This document shows positions 35,516-46,913 of a stretch of 64,000 nt of DNA, in pieces. The translations under genes and the position numbers were made by a program. The stretch lies in NCBI GenBank assembly GCA_018398815.1, contig CM031607.1, positions 84,825,175-84,889,174 on the forward strand. Direction: 5' to 3'. The stretch is from Conus ventricosus. Its lineage: Eukaryota > Mollusca > Gastropoda > Neogastropoda > Conidae. Within the stretch, counting starts at the first letter, position 1. Each line of letters opens with the position of its first letter. Below the pieces are notes generated by a model. That model was not told the origin of the DNA. It saw nothing but the letters and a program-made list of their open reading frames with translations, and did no database searches.

Positions 35516-36060
35516 ACATCTGAAGAAGGCGCACATGCTGAAAAATCACTTGACTGTTAAGTACTGTGTATCACATAAGCATCACTTTGCCCTTCAGTGT
35601 CTGTTTGGTGTGTTTAATCATATTCCAACTGCTTTTCAGTCATGCTGGAGTCCTGTTTCAGTCTCCTCAGCGAAGCATGATCGACCTCAGAGTCTGTCTG
35701 CTTTCATCTTTGAGTTGGCCGTTTCCAGAGACAAGGGACTGGAAAATCACTGTTCATGGGAAGAGGGAGAGGAGGGGCAGGTGGGGTGGCAGGAGAAAAA
35801 TGAACATTAAAACAGCCAGAATTAGTTCAACAGAACATAAGGAGGGGAGGGGTGGGCGGGAGAAAACTGAACACTGAGCGTTCCCTTCACCTTGGGTTGC
35901 AGTCCATCCACTCCACACATGCAGTGTGAAAAACAGGTCAACATGGTTTAATTAGTATCATTATCACTCATCTGTCCTATGGCATCTGTCAATTTAAAAA
36001 GCATCTATTGCACCTAACTCTACCTACAGCTTCTACATCATGATCCTCTTTCAATATCGC

Positions 36061-36170
<110 letters not shown>

Positions 36171-36554
36171 CACAAATGCACACACGCTGATGCTAATACT
36201 CACCTTTTCATGCATATCAAAAAGTATACTTCAAACAACTTTCAGTGTCAGTTCTAGAACCTAACACTGATTTTCACGTATATCATACTACGTTTAGTAA
36301 ACTTTGAACAGCTCCTATAATACTCAATGCAAACCTGCTTCAGGTATAGCTAGAATAAAGAAGAAATGATCATCCTGTGACTCACACTAAGTTATGCTTT
36401 GGATGCTGCCTTTTGAAAAAAAAACAACAACAAAAAAGACCTGGCGACCTTTCTCTGAAAAAAAAAACCCATCATTGTCTTCAAATTCTTTTGTCCAATT
36501 TAAAAAAAACAACTAGAAATTAGAAAATCAAAAGGAACTAGAAGTAGAAAACCT

Positions 36555-37419
36555 ACCAGCCGCCGTGGCGAAGTGGTTAGCGTCGCGGACTCCCGGCTGG
36601 GAGGTTGTGGGTTCGAATCCCATCAGAGTCATGTGGGTTTTTCTGCCCCGACCGGCTCCTACCCAGAGTTGAGTTTGCTGCGGACTCAGTTGGGAAGACT
36701 GGGACCATACAGTCGAGTTTCATCCACTTAATGGATGCGTTTCTGAGAGTGTTGCTCAAATTTCCTGACCAACACTGCAGGTGCCTGTATCTCTCGGGCC
36801 TGGTTGACGCCGGGATATATTATGAAAGGAAGGGTAGAGTACAGCCCTGTCATGTAGTCTCAGACCAAAATGGAAATCCGTAGCATCATCTTAATCATCC
36901 TCATTGTCATCGATCAGCATAAAAAAAAGTGTCTCAAATTCTGTGACCCTTCATGCCCTGCTCTGATGGTGACCTCAGTTTCGATGTCCTCTCCATGTCT
37001 GTGGCCTTGGTTTGGTTCCGTCGGGGTCACCGGTATCGGCGAGTCCATGGGGGATGTCGTTGGATGGACGTGGTGGCGCCCTCCGGAGGGAGAGCTCACT
37101 CAAGTCGGCTCCGCGACTAAGCAATTATTGTCGTCAGTAGGGGGCTTAGTAGGTGGTGTCCTGCGTATGTTAGATCAGAACAGGCGCCACTGAACACCAC
37201 CGAAGTGACTCGGCAGCAGTGCAGTGTCTCCTCCGGTGGGTTGCCTCTTGACGACTTGACATTGACTGCTCCCTGTGGATTGCCGGTGCCGGAGCTGCGG
37301 AGGGGCCGACCGGACTGTGGCTGTGGACAGGGTGTCGGAATGAGCGGCGTGGGCGCACTGCCTCTGAGGTGGCGCAGAGGTTGGGACAGCAAAGCAAAAA
37401 TAAAAAATTAAAAAAAAAA
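36555..37419 (+). mobile_element. Long tRNA-headed SINE-like retroelement with target-site duplication
   Basis: The head at 36558-36629 is tRNA-like, with A box TGGCGAAGTGG (36566-36576) and B box GGTTCGAATCC (36610-36620), the internal RNA polymerase III promoter elements. A GC-rich body follows, with an internal A run at 36921-36928, and the element ends in an A-rich tail. It is flanked by GAAGTAGAAAACCT (36541-36554) and GAAGTAGAAACCT (37420-37432), a target duplication differing by one A. At 865 bp it is long for a SINE, so it may be composite. Confidence 0.85.
36558..36629 (+). promoter_or_regulatory. tRNA-like internal Pol III promoter (A and B boxes) of the SINE
   Basis: The A and B boxes are 33 nt apart, as in tRNA genes. 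The surrounding sequence does not fold into a complete functional tRNA with an acceptor stem, so it is a SINE head and not a tRNA gene. Confidence 0.75.
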
Positions 37420-38010
37420 GAAGTAGAAACCTGTGACACTTCAAATTTCTGTATTTACAATTCTGAATATCTTTTGCAAGCTCCTCTATCCAATTCTTGT
37501 TTTCTTCTGCCTCAAGTTCTCATTCCCCCACTGTCAGGAAGTGAGACTTATACACATGCAGAGCGTTCAAACAAACATCCTAGGGTTTTTTTGTTTTGTT
37601 TTGTTGTTTTTATTTCTAGGGCAGCATCTTCTGGTGACTGCGGACAGTCAAAGAAGTCAAACAAAGCGAAGAGATCCATACGTGGATCATACACACAGCC
37701 CTCCCTCCCTCCCCTCCCAAATCCCACCACCACCACTACATCACTGTCTAGCGTCACCCCCATGGTCTTCTCTTCCTCACACCACCGCCAGCAGCAGCCA
37801 CCAAGGGAAGCAACCAGGAGCCACAAGTGCCGGCTGCCTCCCCGGGGCAGCCCTCAGGATTCCAGGGGAGCAAGCAGGCAAACAGCTGGGTCCACCCCTG
37901 CAAGCAGAGGCTGTGGGAGGGGGGAGAGGGCAGGGGGTTGTTGCAGGGTGGGTGGGTGGGTGGTGAGGGGTGGGGGGGTGGATGAGGAAGCCAAGACCGG
38001 GGGAACCTAC

Positions 38011-38302
38011 CCGAGCGGTTAAGATCAACACAACAGTGCCGGCGGACAGTGCTGCAAGCGGAAAGAGCGCGCCTCTGAGGGCGGAACGAGTAATCCGAGT
38101 CCGAGCCGCTGGGCGAGTGCCGCAGCAGGCCGCTATGGGAGGAGGAGCGGCGCTGTCGCTCCATGGGCTGGCAGATGGAGCGGGGGGTGGCACTGCCAAA
38201 ACCCAGCACATGGCCCCGCCCACCTTTCTGCCCGCCGCGTTTCCAGGCCTCGTAGCGCGCCACCCGTTCCTCCGCCTTCAGCAGCAGTGTCTCTCGACGA
38301 CT
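38011..38302 (-). CDS. MAP7-family exon 4 (end of first coil, conserved GHVLGFGS motif)
   Basis: The acceptor GTTGACAG ends at 38303 and the donor GTAGGT starts at 38010. The translation begins SRRETLLLKAEERVARYEAW, completing the first coiled coil, then KRGGQKGGRGHVLGFGSATP, a motif I associate with invertebrate MAP7 proteins, then a Ser/Arg-rich stretch (MERQRRSSSHSG, SGSDSDYSFRPQRRALS) likely to be phosphoregulated. It is phase 0 at the start and phase 1 at the end, fitting both neighbours without correction. The acceptor is the terminal unit of a 30-bp tandem array that runs from here to about 39420, so many near-identical acceptor sequences lie directly upstream (see findings). Confidence 0.85.
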
Positions 38303-39420
38303 CTGTCAACACACGACACGAACCATACATCTCTGTCAACACACGACATTAACTGACACCTCTGTCAACACATGACAAGAACCAACCACTCTGTCAACAC
38401 ATGACAGGAACTGTACATCTCTGTCAACACATGACAGGAACTGTACATCTCTGTCAACACATGACAAGAACCGTACATCTCTGTCAACACATGACAAGAA
38501 CCATACATCTCTGTCAACACATGACAAGAACCATACATCTCTGTCAACACATGACAAGAACCGTACATCTCTGTCAACACATGACAAGAACCATACATCT
38601 CTGTCAACACACGACAAGAACCACACATCAGTGTCAACACATTACAAGAACCCACGACTCTGCCAACACACGACAAGAACCACACATCTCGGTCAAGACA
38701 TGACAAGAACCAATGACTCTGTCAACACACAAAACGAACCACACATCTCTGTCAACATACGACAAGAACCGACCACTCAGTCAACACACCACAAGAACCA
38801 TACATGACAAGAACCGATGACTCTTTGTCAACACCCGACAAGAACCCCACATCTGACCCCTGCATCAACATGTGGAAAATCAGTTTCTGTCAACACACGA
38901 CAAGAACCACACATCTCTGTCAATACACCACAAGAATCACACATCTCTGTCAATACACCACAAGAATCACACATCTCTGTCAATACACCACAAGAATCAC
39001 ACATCTCTGTCAACACACGACAAGAATCACACATCTCTGTCAACACAGAACAAGAATCACACATTTCTGTCAATACACGACAAGAATCACACATCTCTGT
39101 CAACACACCACAAGAATCACACATCTGTCAATACAAGACAAGAATCACACATCTCTGTCAATACACCACAAGAATCACACATCTCTGTCAATACACCACA
39201 AGAATCACACATCTCTGTCAACACAGAACAAGAATCACACATCTCTGTCAACACAGAACAAGAATCACACATCTCTGTCAATACACCACAAGAATCACAC
39301 ATCTCTGTCAACACACCACAAGAATCACACATCTCTGTCAACACAGAACAAGAATCACACATCTCTGTCAACACACGACAAGAATCACACATCTCTGTCA
39401 ACACACCACAAGAATCATTT
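38303..39420. repeat. 30-bp minisatellite carrying repeated splice-acceptor-like sequence
   Basis: About 36-37 units of the plus-strand form CATCTCTGTCAACACACCAC plus AAGAATCACA. On the minus strand each unit contains GTTGACAG followed by AG, the same octamer that forms the exon 4 acceptor at 38310-38303. 38960-39410 is the most uniform part; 38620-38880 is more diverged. Confidence 0.95.
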
Positions 39421-40371
39421 TGGGAGGGCAAAACAACGCTGCTGTGCGAGTTGTTTTAAACTGCTATTTTCCAGCTCAGCCCGGGCCCAGCCAGAGGGCG
39501 CCACTCCATGTCACCCAACACCCTGTGTGCATTAGAACATGTATTTAAGCATGTGAGGGCGCCTGCACATGCGCATGCGTGTCCGTGTCTGTGTGTGTCA
39601 GAAGTCTTCATCACTCCCCCCTCCCCCTCCCCGCACCCTATCCCCCATCCAATGACCAGATTCATCATTAAAAAAAAATTCTCTCCCCACTGCTCCTGAC
39701 ATATACATTAGTTTGTTCATTCATGATCTATGTATTTATGCTTATCTATTTATCAACTCATTTTATTCATTCATGTATCGATTACTTTACTTACTTCATA
39801 AATCAATATAGCTAGATTAGAATAGTACAACAGTGCTTTTTCTGTCCTTCATTCTATGATGTAAACACTGTTATTGCTCTGGCAAATTTAAAGCATGTGT
39901 ACTTTGACTATGATGCAATCAAGAAATATTTACTTATTTCATGAAGATTCCCTTTATAACTGAGTTTTTTTTTTTTAATACATAGACATCACAAACACAA
40001 GCAATCTGAATGTAAGTCTGATTGCACATATTACCCTTGGACTAATTATTTATTATTTATTCCATTTCTAGGCCTATTTTCATGGATTTATCCATGTATT
40101 CATTTATTTACTTTATCTGTATCATGTGTGTATCCCTCACAATTACTAGTATCAGGACTCTTTTTATTATGAGCTTTTACATTTATAGATATTTCAATCC
40201 ATGGCGCGTAGAGCTTTCAACATATGTTGCAAGATCAATATCTTGATGTATGACACTTTTATTTATGTGGCGCCACAGACGACCGTTTTGTTATGATGAA
40301 GAAAAAAATGAAGCTGCATATGTATTCGTGCCTGCATCTGTGTGTGTGTGTGTGTGTATGTGTGTGTGTGG
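39421..40371. other. Unassigned part of intron 3
   Basis: AT-rich (39690-40250) and without a supported feature. Confidence 0.5.
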
Positions 40372-40412
40372 TGGGGGGGGGGGGGGGGGGGGGGGGGGGG
40401 GAGGGGGGGGGT
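40372..40412. repeat. poly-G tract (~40 bp, one A interruption)
   Basis: Long G run next to a short (TG)n. Confidence 0.97.
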
Positions 40413-40700
40413 GGCATGCGCGGCGGTGTCTATCTGTCTGCGTGTGCATGAGTGTGCATGTGCACTGAATTTAGTTCAAAAAAACAAAACAATTCCACAA
40501 AACTGTTCCATGTTTGAAGATCTAGAGCTGATTTATTACAGAATACATTGGATGTTGTGCTCACTTTGTAAATTGCAATCACCATCATCAAGAACGCAGA
40601 AGGTAGTTTAAAACAAAAACGAACAAGATGACGATCAAACAGCCTGCGATAATGACATACAGAATTCAAAAGAAAAAAACTATCCCCAAAACCTAGAATC

Positions 40701-40701
<1 letters not shown>

Positions 40702-40746
<45 letters not shown>

Positions 40747-41191
40747 ACACACCCTAACACACACACACACATATGTAAAGCAGGCTCCCGTTTTACAGAC
40801 CCGAACCCTCCAAGCCAGATATTCATGATCAATGTTTGTAGCCAACACCTTACATTGGAAAGAGGCCAAATAAAGGAGGAGGGGAAGGCGGAAGGGGGAG
40901 GGGGGGGGAGAGGGGAGAGAAATCAATGGGAGGGATGTAACAGCCAGTGTCTGTGCTGCTCCCTGTACAGCTGCCTGTCGAGGGCTGTCGCACCACATGG
41001 AGACCTGTGCTCGCTGCCCATGCTGATAATGAAGCTCTAATTCACCTGGACCTGCTGCCTCAGCACCCTTCACCGCCTCACTGTCACCGCTTGCCCTGTC
41101 CTGGCTTGGGCGGGGTAAGGTGGGGCAGGAAAAGGTGACTGGGGGTGGGTGGAGACGGAGAAACCAAATTGTGTGTGTGTGTGTGTGTGTG

Positions 41192-41239
<48 letters not shown>

Positions 41240-41305
41240 CAGTACAACCTTGAGTTAATCTGACAATAAATTGGTTTCAGTCAGTCAGTCAGTCAGTGTG
41301 TGTGT

Positions 41306-41366
<61 letters not shown>

Positions 41367-41445
41367 ATGTGCGTGCATGCGTGTGTGCGTGCATGCGTGT
41401 GAGCTTGTGAGCATGTTTGTGTGCATGTCTGTGTGTGTGTGTGTG

Positions 41446-41480
<35 letters not shown>
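40702..41480. repeat. Cluster of (CA)n and (GT)n microsatellites
   Basis: (CA)n at 40702-40770 and (GT)n at 41171-41233, 41298-41364 and 41430-41480, followed by TGCATGCG-type alternating sequence to 41630. Confidence 0.95.
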
Positions 41481-41482
<2 letters not shown>

Positions 41483-41639
41483 CATGCATGCGTGCGTGCG
41501 TGCGTGCATGCGTGCATGGGTGCGTGCGTGCAGGCATGCGTGTACGTGTGCGTGTGTGCATGTGTGCATGCATGTGGTGTGGTCATGCATGCATACATGC
41601 ATGCACCCAAGCATGCAGGCACGCGCACTCACAACCAAC

Positions 41640-43890
41640 CACACCCTTTTCCTTTCAGCACGCATACACATGCCCGCACGCTTTCCACCATCAGATGTTG
41701 GCGTGGCCACCCGTTGATCTGTTTTCGATCTCAATAAAAGGCACGTGACACAACAGGGGACAGGTGACTCACTGTACTAATGGATCAGTTTATCAACAAA
41801 GACCACCAAAAAAAAAGAAAAAACCTACATCATTTCAGCCCACAACACCGAACAGCTGTGACCACTGCAGCCTGCTCTCCCCCCCCCCCCCCCCCACAGA
41901 CTCCCCCCCCCCCCCACACCACACACACCCTCCACCATCCCTGAACACACCATCTCCCCCATCCTCCCCCTCACCTGACCGTGGGCTGACGGTGCAACAC
42001 CTGTGGCTAACAACCCTATCCCTCCACAACCCCCCACCCCCACCCCCACCCCACCCCCACCCCTGCTCCCTCACTCATGTCGGCAACGCTCCATACTGAC
42101 GAGCAAAGAGCCCACAATCTGGATCAAAATCGCCCCACTGACAATGACTTGGACAAAACGGAGGTTATTTTAGAAGCTTCCACTGTCACATCAATCTAAT
42201 ACAAGTAACCTGGCACAGATAGATCATAAGATAAAAAAAAATCACCCCCATTAACAATGACTCACGCAAAACGGAGGTTACTCTAGGAGCTTCCTTCCTC
42301 ACTTCAATCTCATATTAGAGTAAACTGTCACAGATAAAAGTAACCTGGCCCAGACAGATTGCATCAGTGACCTCCTTTCCTCTTTCTTGTTGCCCTTTGC
42401 TCCTTCTCTACTATCCAAACACTTTGTTCTATCATCAGTATTCTAATGAGACCTTGTAACCTTTCAACTGTCCTTTTCCTTTGACCTAACTTTCACATAG
42501 CCATCAAATCCATTTTATAGACTGCAAGACAGACTTATGAATCTGGGTACTGCTTTCAATGGAAAAAAAAAAAAAAAAAAAGACCCGCTCGCCCATCCCA
42601 CCCCCAACCACCACCCCATTCAAGCCCACACTGCATTCAATTTTGTATAAAACCTGGTGGTGGAGGTAGTTTGCTGTATGAGGTTTTTGCTTAGTACAAT
42701 GGCAGAGAGAACCAAGAGAAAGAAAGAAAGAATACAAATAATAATAGAAAACAAATAATAATTAAAATAGAACACTGGATCCAACCATTCCAGCAATTTT
42801 TTCCGCCTCATCCGAAAACAAAGGCAAATGATATCCATCACAGTTCTGCTAAGTTCTCAGCAAGAGAGTCTGACCATGTCAACAGAACTGGTCAAAGATC
42901 AGTGACAATCCGTCATGCATGTTGTGCCTGTGATCAGCAACCCTGAGCTCAGTGCCCCTAATATTTCATTCATACAACTATCAGCTTATACTGCAACATG
43001 TGCTGGTCAACAAGATAACCAAAAAAGAACAATTTTTTAAAAAGTTAGAAACAACTATCAAAACAATCTGTTTTAAAGTAAGGAAAAACTATCGGAACCT
43101 GAGCGATTCCTAAGAAAGCAGAATCAACCAGTCTTAAACAGAAACGACAACCAACCTTCACTTTGTGCCAATGTCGCTGCAGGAAAAAGCTGCTGAAGCA
43201 AGAGTCAAACATCCCAAGGTGTCAATGTGGGGTGACAGCCAACGGAAATGGAAACAAGAGCAACAGCAGAATGACTGGGCCGCCAAACGAAGGGATCACA
43301 AAACAAAAACAACAAGTTCTGACCAATGAGCTGAAACGCACCGAGTTTGTTTACTCGTTTGTTTGTTCCTTCCTTTGGCAGCCAGGTAATTCTGTTGTTC
43401 TTCAGATGTCCTGAGGTTTTAGCCACATCAACACAAAAAACCATGCGCATGGGTGATAACTTCACAACACAATGAATGAACATGAACTTCTGCTGACATG
43501 CAATTAGCTTATTCAAAAGAGGAACACCATTCTTTATGGCACAGGAAACAGAAAAAAAAAAGAGGACTGAAGTGTCGGAAAAGGGGGTGGAGGAGGGGAG
43601 GGCATATGGGGAAGAGGGATGGGGGTGGAGTAGGGGGTAGGGGTGGGTTGAGGTGTGACATGACACTGCAACAGAATGGATGTTTCTGTTGCCCTCAACC
43701 AAAGACAGAAATTAATTGGCACAGGCCTCAAGTCAGGGGAAACACTCGATCCAATCATCACGTCGCAATATAATTAAAATCCCAGTTTTTTACCAAGACA
43801 CAAACACATTTCAACAACAGCAAAAAAAAAAAAAAAAAAAGGGAGAGAGAGAGAAAGAGAGAGAGAAACCATCAAAACGGAGCTGCTCAC
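41640..43890. other. Unassigned part of intron 3
   Basis: Poly-C runs at 41879-41915, A runs at 42560-42580 and 43824-43841, no exon. Confidence 0.5.
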
Positions 43891-44131
43891 TTTCTCGGCA
43901 TTCTCTTTCTCCCGCCGACGTTTCTCCACCTCCGTCCTGCGCTCCATCTCTCTCCGTCGTAGATCCTCGATCTTTTTGCGCCTGATCTCCAGCTGTTTCT
44001 CCCGGTTCTCCTGCGCCTGTCGCTGCTGCTCCTGCAGTTCAATCAGCTTCTTCTTGCGCTCCTCCTCCAGCCTCTCTCTGGCTTGCCGCACACGCTCCTC
44101 CCGCTCACGGTCTTCTTGATGCGATCTGGGT
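43891..44131 (-). CDS. MAP7-family exon 3: N-terminal microtubule-binding coiled coil
   Basis: The acceptor is TTTTAG at 44137-44132 and the donor GTGAGC starts at 43890. The main frame reads EDREREERVRQARERLEEE, then KKKLIELQEQQRQAQ, IRRKKIEDLRRREMERR and EKRRREKENAEK. This heptad-rich, charge-dense helix is the N-terminal microtubule-binding region of MAP7/ensconsin. Entering from exon 2 in phase 1 the exon begins DPDRIK and then runs out of frame; inserting one G near 44113 would join DPDRIK to EDRERE. The length agrees: 241 nt is one short of what the flanking phases demand. I read this as a one-base loss, assembly or real. The exit phase 0 joins exon 4 perfectly. Confidence 0.85.
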
Positions 44132-44559
44132 CTAAAAGCATGTATCAGCGACGTCATTTCCCCCCCCAACAGCTGTTTAGTCTAGAGACAGGCAACAGCG
44201 GTCTCTCTATACAATTATGATCCTGTCTCAAGCAACATAAAACTGACTGTTGTAGCTCTGGTTCTCTGGTTTCTATTCTACCTGAAGTATGCAACAGAGA
44301 GAACCTTCTTGTTAGTGTGTTAGTTCTGTTTTTCCTCTCATTGTTTCTTTGTTTTTGTTTTTTCCACTTATCATATCATACACATCCTTTTTCCTTGCCC
44401 CAGCCCATCTTTCTTCCAATCATTTTTACCCCTCCCACATTGCACTTGCCCTCTTTCTTCGTCTTCACCAATCTTTCCCCATCAGCGTGTTTTCCCCTCC
44501 TCCTGTCTCATCCTCCTCTCTCTTTCTACCCACATTTCCCCTTCATCGTTTTTTCCCCA

Positions 44560-44967
44560 CTTTCCTCATCACGTCATTCTCTTTCATTGTCTCAACCATC
44601 TATCCTGTGATCTTTTTTCCCCACTTTCCTCATCACGCTCATTCTCTTTCATTGTCTCAACCCATCTATCCTGTGATCTTTTTTCCCCACTTTCCTCATC
44701 ACGCTCATTCTCTTTCATTGTCTCAACCCATCTATCCTGTGATCTTTTTTCCCCACTTTCCTCATCACGCTCATTCTCTTTCATTGTCTCAACCCATCTA
44801 TCCTGTGATCTTTTTTCCCCACTTTCCTCATCACGCTCATTCTCTTTCATTGTCTCAACCCATCTATCCTGTGATCTTTTTTCCCCACTTTCCTCATCAT
44901 GCTCATTCTCTTTCACTGTCTCAACCCATCTATCCCTTGGTCTCCCCCCCCCCCCCCCCCCCCCCCA
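44560..44967. repeat. 66-bp tandem repeat, six copies, open in frame, with poly-C end
   Basis: Near-identical 66-bp units (22 codons) lie in intron 2. The minus strand encodes DRWVETMKENERDEESGEK plus RSQ per unit without stops; the plus strand is also open. A poly-C tract ends it at 44946-44967. Confidence 0.93.
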
Positions 44968-45031
44968 TCCTTCCTCTGTCCCAGCCCATGACTCCCCACA
45001 CACTCTCTCTCTCTCTCTCTGGTCTGCTCAC

Positions 45032-45250
45032 CTTTATGTCTGGGACTGATGGTGACGGCGGACAGGGCTCCACACGTGTCCCCAGACAGCTTGGTGTCCG
45101 TGGACTGGTTGTCGGTGCCCCTGGGGGTGCTCATTTTGAGAGGTGAGGTCTGACAGTTGTCCCCGCCCCCTCCTTTCTGATCCAGGGCGCTGTTCATGAG
45201 GGCGTTGCTGCCAGGCCCCTGGGACTGTCTTTGAGGTTGGAGGTCAGGCG
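45032..45250 (-). CDS. MAP7-family exon 2 (disordered N-terminal region)
   Basis: This is an open stretch on the minus strand ending in ...AVTISPRHK plus G before a consensus donor GTGAGC. The acceptor region reads TTTCCTGACAGAG. Using the second AG (exon start 45250) keeps the reading frame from exon 1 and gives APDLQPQRQSQGPG... through MNSALDQKGGGGDN. Using the first AG (45252) would give a stop in frame. The encoded segment is Gly/Ser/Pro/Gln-rich and has no domain, as expected for the region before the first MAP7 coiled coil. Its end in phase 1 is what makes the frame problem in exon 3 visible. An extra small exon between 1 and 2 cannot be excluded. Confidence 0.7.
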
Positions 45251-45331
45251 CTCTGTCAGGAAAGATAGATTAAACAACGGTAAACCATGGCTGCTGGTGA
45301 GTAAGTGTGTGTGTGTGTGTGTGTGTGTGTG

Positions 45332-45893
45332 TCCAAGAAACTATGCTACAAGTTTTTTGTGGCTTCATGTCTGTTTATTTGTGAAAAGAGTGTGTCAACA
45401 AGAAACATGATCGTTTGTGCAAGCTATCCACACAAAAAACAAAGAAAAAGTGAAAAATGGAAGAGGATTTTGAAGCCTTGTACCATGCCCACTCTAGTCA
45501 TGAAAATCGTGCAGCATGCATGCACAGCATGTATGAACAGACAGCACAGTGTAATGGATCTGTCACCTGTAGGATGGACAGTGGAATCAGGGAAAATCTG
45601 ATGGACTTATCACAGTCAGGCTTTGGCAATGACACGTGCCTTATAACTTTTTTTCTTTTTAAAGACACGGAGGCGTTTTAAGTAAATGTAAATGAAAGGC
45701 CTATGTTATGCTCAGCAAATCTCCAGAAATTTTTTTTCCTGGAAAGAATAGGTATGTGTAGTCTACTTTTCATTGAGAAGGGCACAGACACAGTTTGTTA
45801 GTGTTTTTTTTTCCTTTTCTAGTAAGTTGATGAGAGGTTGTAATAGCTGAAAAGTTTTGTAGCTGGCCGAGGCCAAAGCTGAAGAGAAAACTG

Positions 45894-45895
<2 letters not shown>
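45332..45895. other. Unassigned part of intron 1
   Basis: A (GT)n lies just before it (45304-45331). No exon seen. Confidence 0.5.
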
Positions 45896-45934
<39 letters not shown>

Positions 45935-46189
45935 GCTGAACAATTAAGTAGTGGGGGAAAACAAGCGCAGGTTAACAATTCTTCAGTTGTTATAGTAATG
46001 ACTTGGCAAAGATTTGAACTTTAAATAAATAAAATTTTAAAAAAAAAAAAAAATTAAAAAAAAAAAAATTGAAGGTGAAGAAAATGGGGGTAATATATTA
46101 TAAATATGAGAAGCCCTTCACTAGCTGCCTGAGGGAACCATCGTAATCCGTCCTGAAAGCACACTTATTTGTATTGCCTGCTCCTAGGC

Positions 46190-46217
46190 CTTTCGTCCGT
46201 TGGATCGGACTCATCAG
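46190..46217 (-). ncRNA. Hammerhead-ribozyme-like core (minus strand)
   Basis: The minus strand reads CTGATGA (46217-46211), then a stem II hairpin GTCCG/CGGAC with loop ATCCAA, then GAAA (46194-46191). These are both conserved single-stranded boxes and stem II of the hammerhead fold. I did not find an unambiguous cleavage triplet with matching stem I and III arms, so activity is unproven. Confidence 0.5.
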
Positions 46218-46812
46218 GTAGACACGGCTGATTGTGTCAGTGCTCTTGGTGTCAAATAGAGACACACCACAGTCTATAATTCTATGGTGTTCTCACCACC
46301 AAGGGTTCAAAAAAGAATCCAACAGCACCCTCAAAGCAGCCAGCGAAGGGTAGTAAATGGAACAAAACAAGTGTGGAGATGAAAAAAGTTGCTGAAAAAC
46401 TAAAAGCATTATTCAAACAATATAAGATATAGGGGACAATCTTTGAGCCTATGCTTGAGGATCCATTCAAGGATGCAAGGGAGATAAAAAGATATGGAAC
46501 AGTCTGAGTGGTCAGCTCTGCTGTTCAATAACCCAAGCATTGTGAGTGGCTAAGAATTGTACAGAACAACCTTTACTTGGATCTCCTAAGAGATGCAATC
46601 TCCCACTGATTGACCAAACAATAGAATGTTGAACAATTAAGTAGTGGGGGAAAACAAGCGCAGGTTAACAATTCTTCAGTCGTTATAGTAATGACTTGGC
46701 AAAGATTAATTTGAACTTTAAATAAATAAAAAAATTTAAAAAAAAATTAAAATAAAAAAAAATTGAAGATGAAGAAAATGGGGGTAATATATTATAAATA
46801 TGAGAGAGAGAG

Positions 46813-46843
<31 letters not shown>

Positions 46844-46913
46844 GATCAATATATTTAAGATGCCTAAAACAAATTTTTCAAGTGCTCAACCCCTTGGGGA
46901 GCAACATTAGTTA

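Noticed and set aside
36558..36629. A functional tRNA gene
   Set aside because: A and B boxes are present but no proper acceptor stem pairs; it is the head of a retroelement with target duplications.
37369..38022. 217-codon plus-strand ORF
   Set aside because: It overlaps the tail of the tRNA-headed element and a Pro/Gly-rich intronic region beside exon 4; most likely a chance frame.
38336..39535. ORFs of up to 243 codons over the 30-bp array on both strands
   Set aside because: A period of 30 keeps frames open by chance; content changes with array units and there is no start or splice support.
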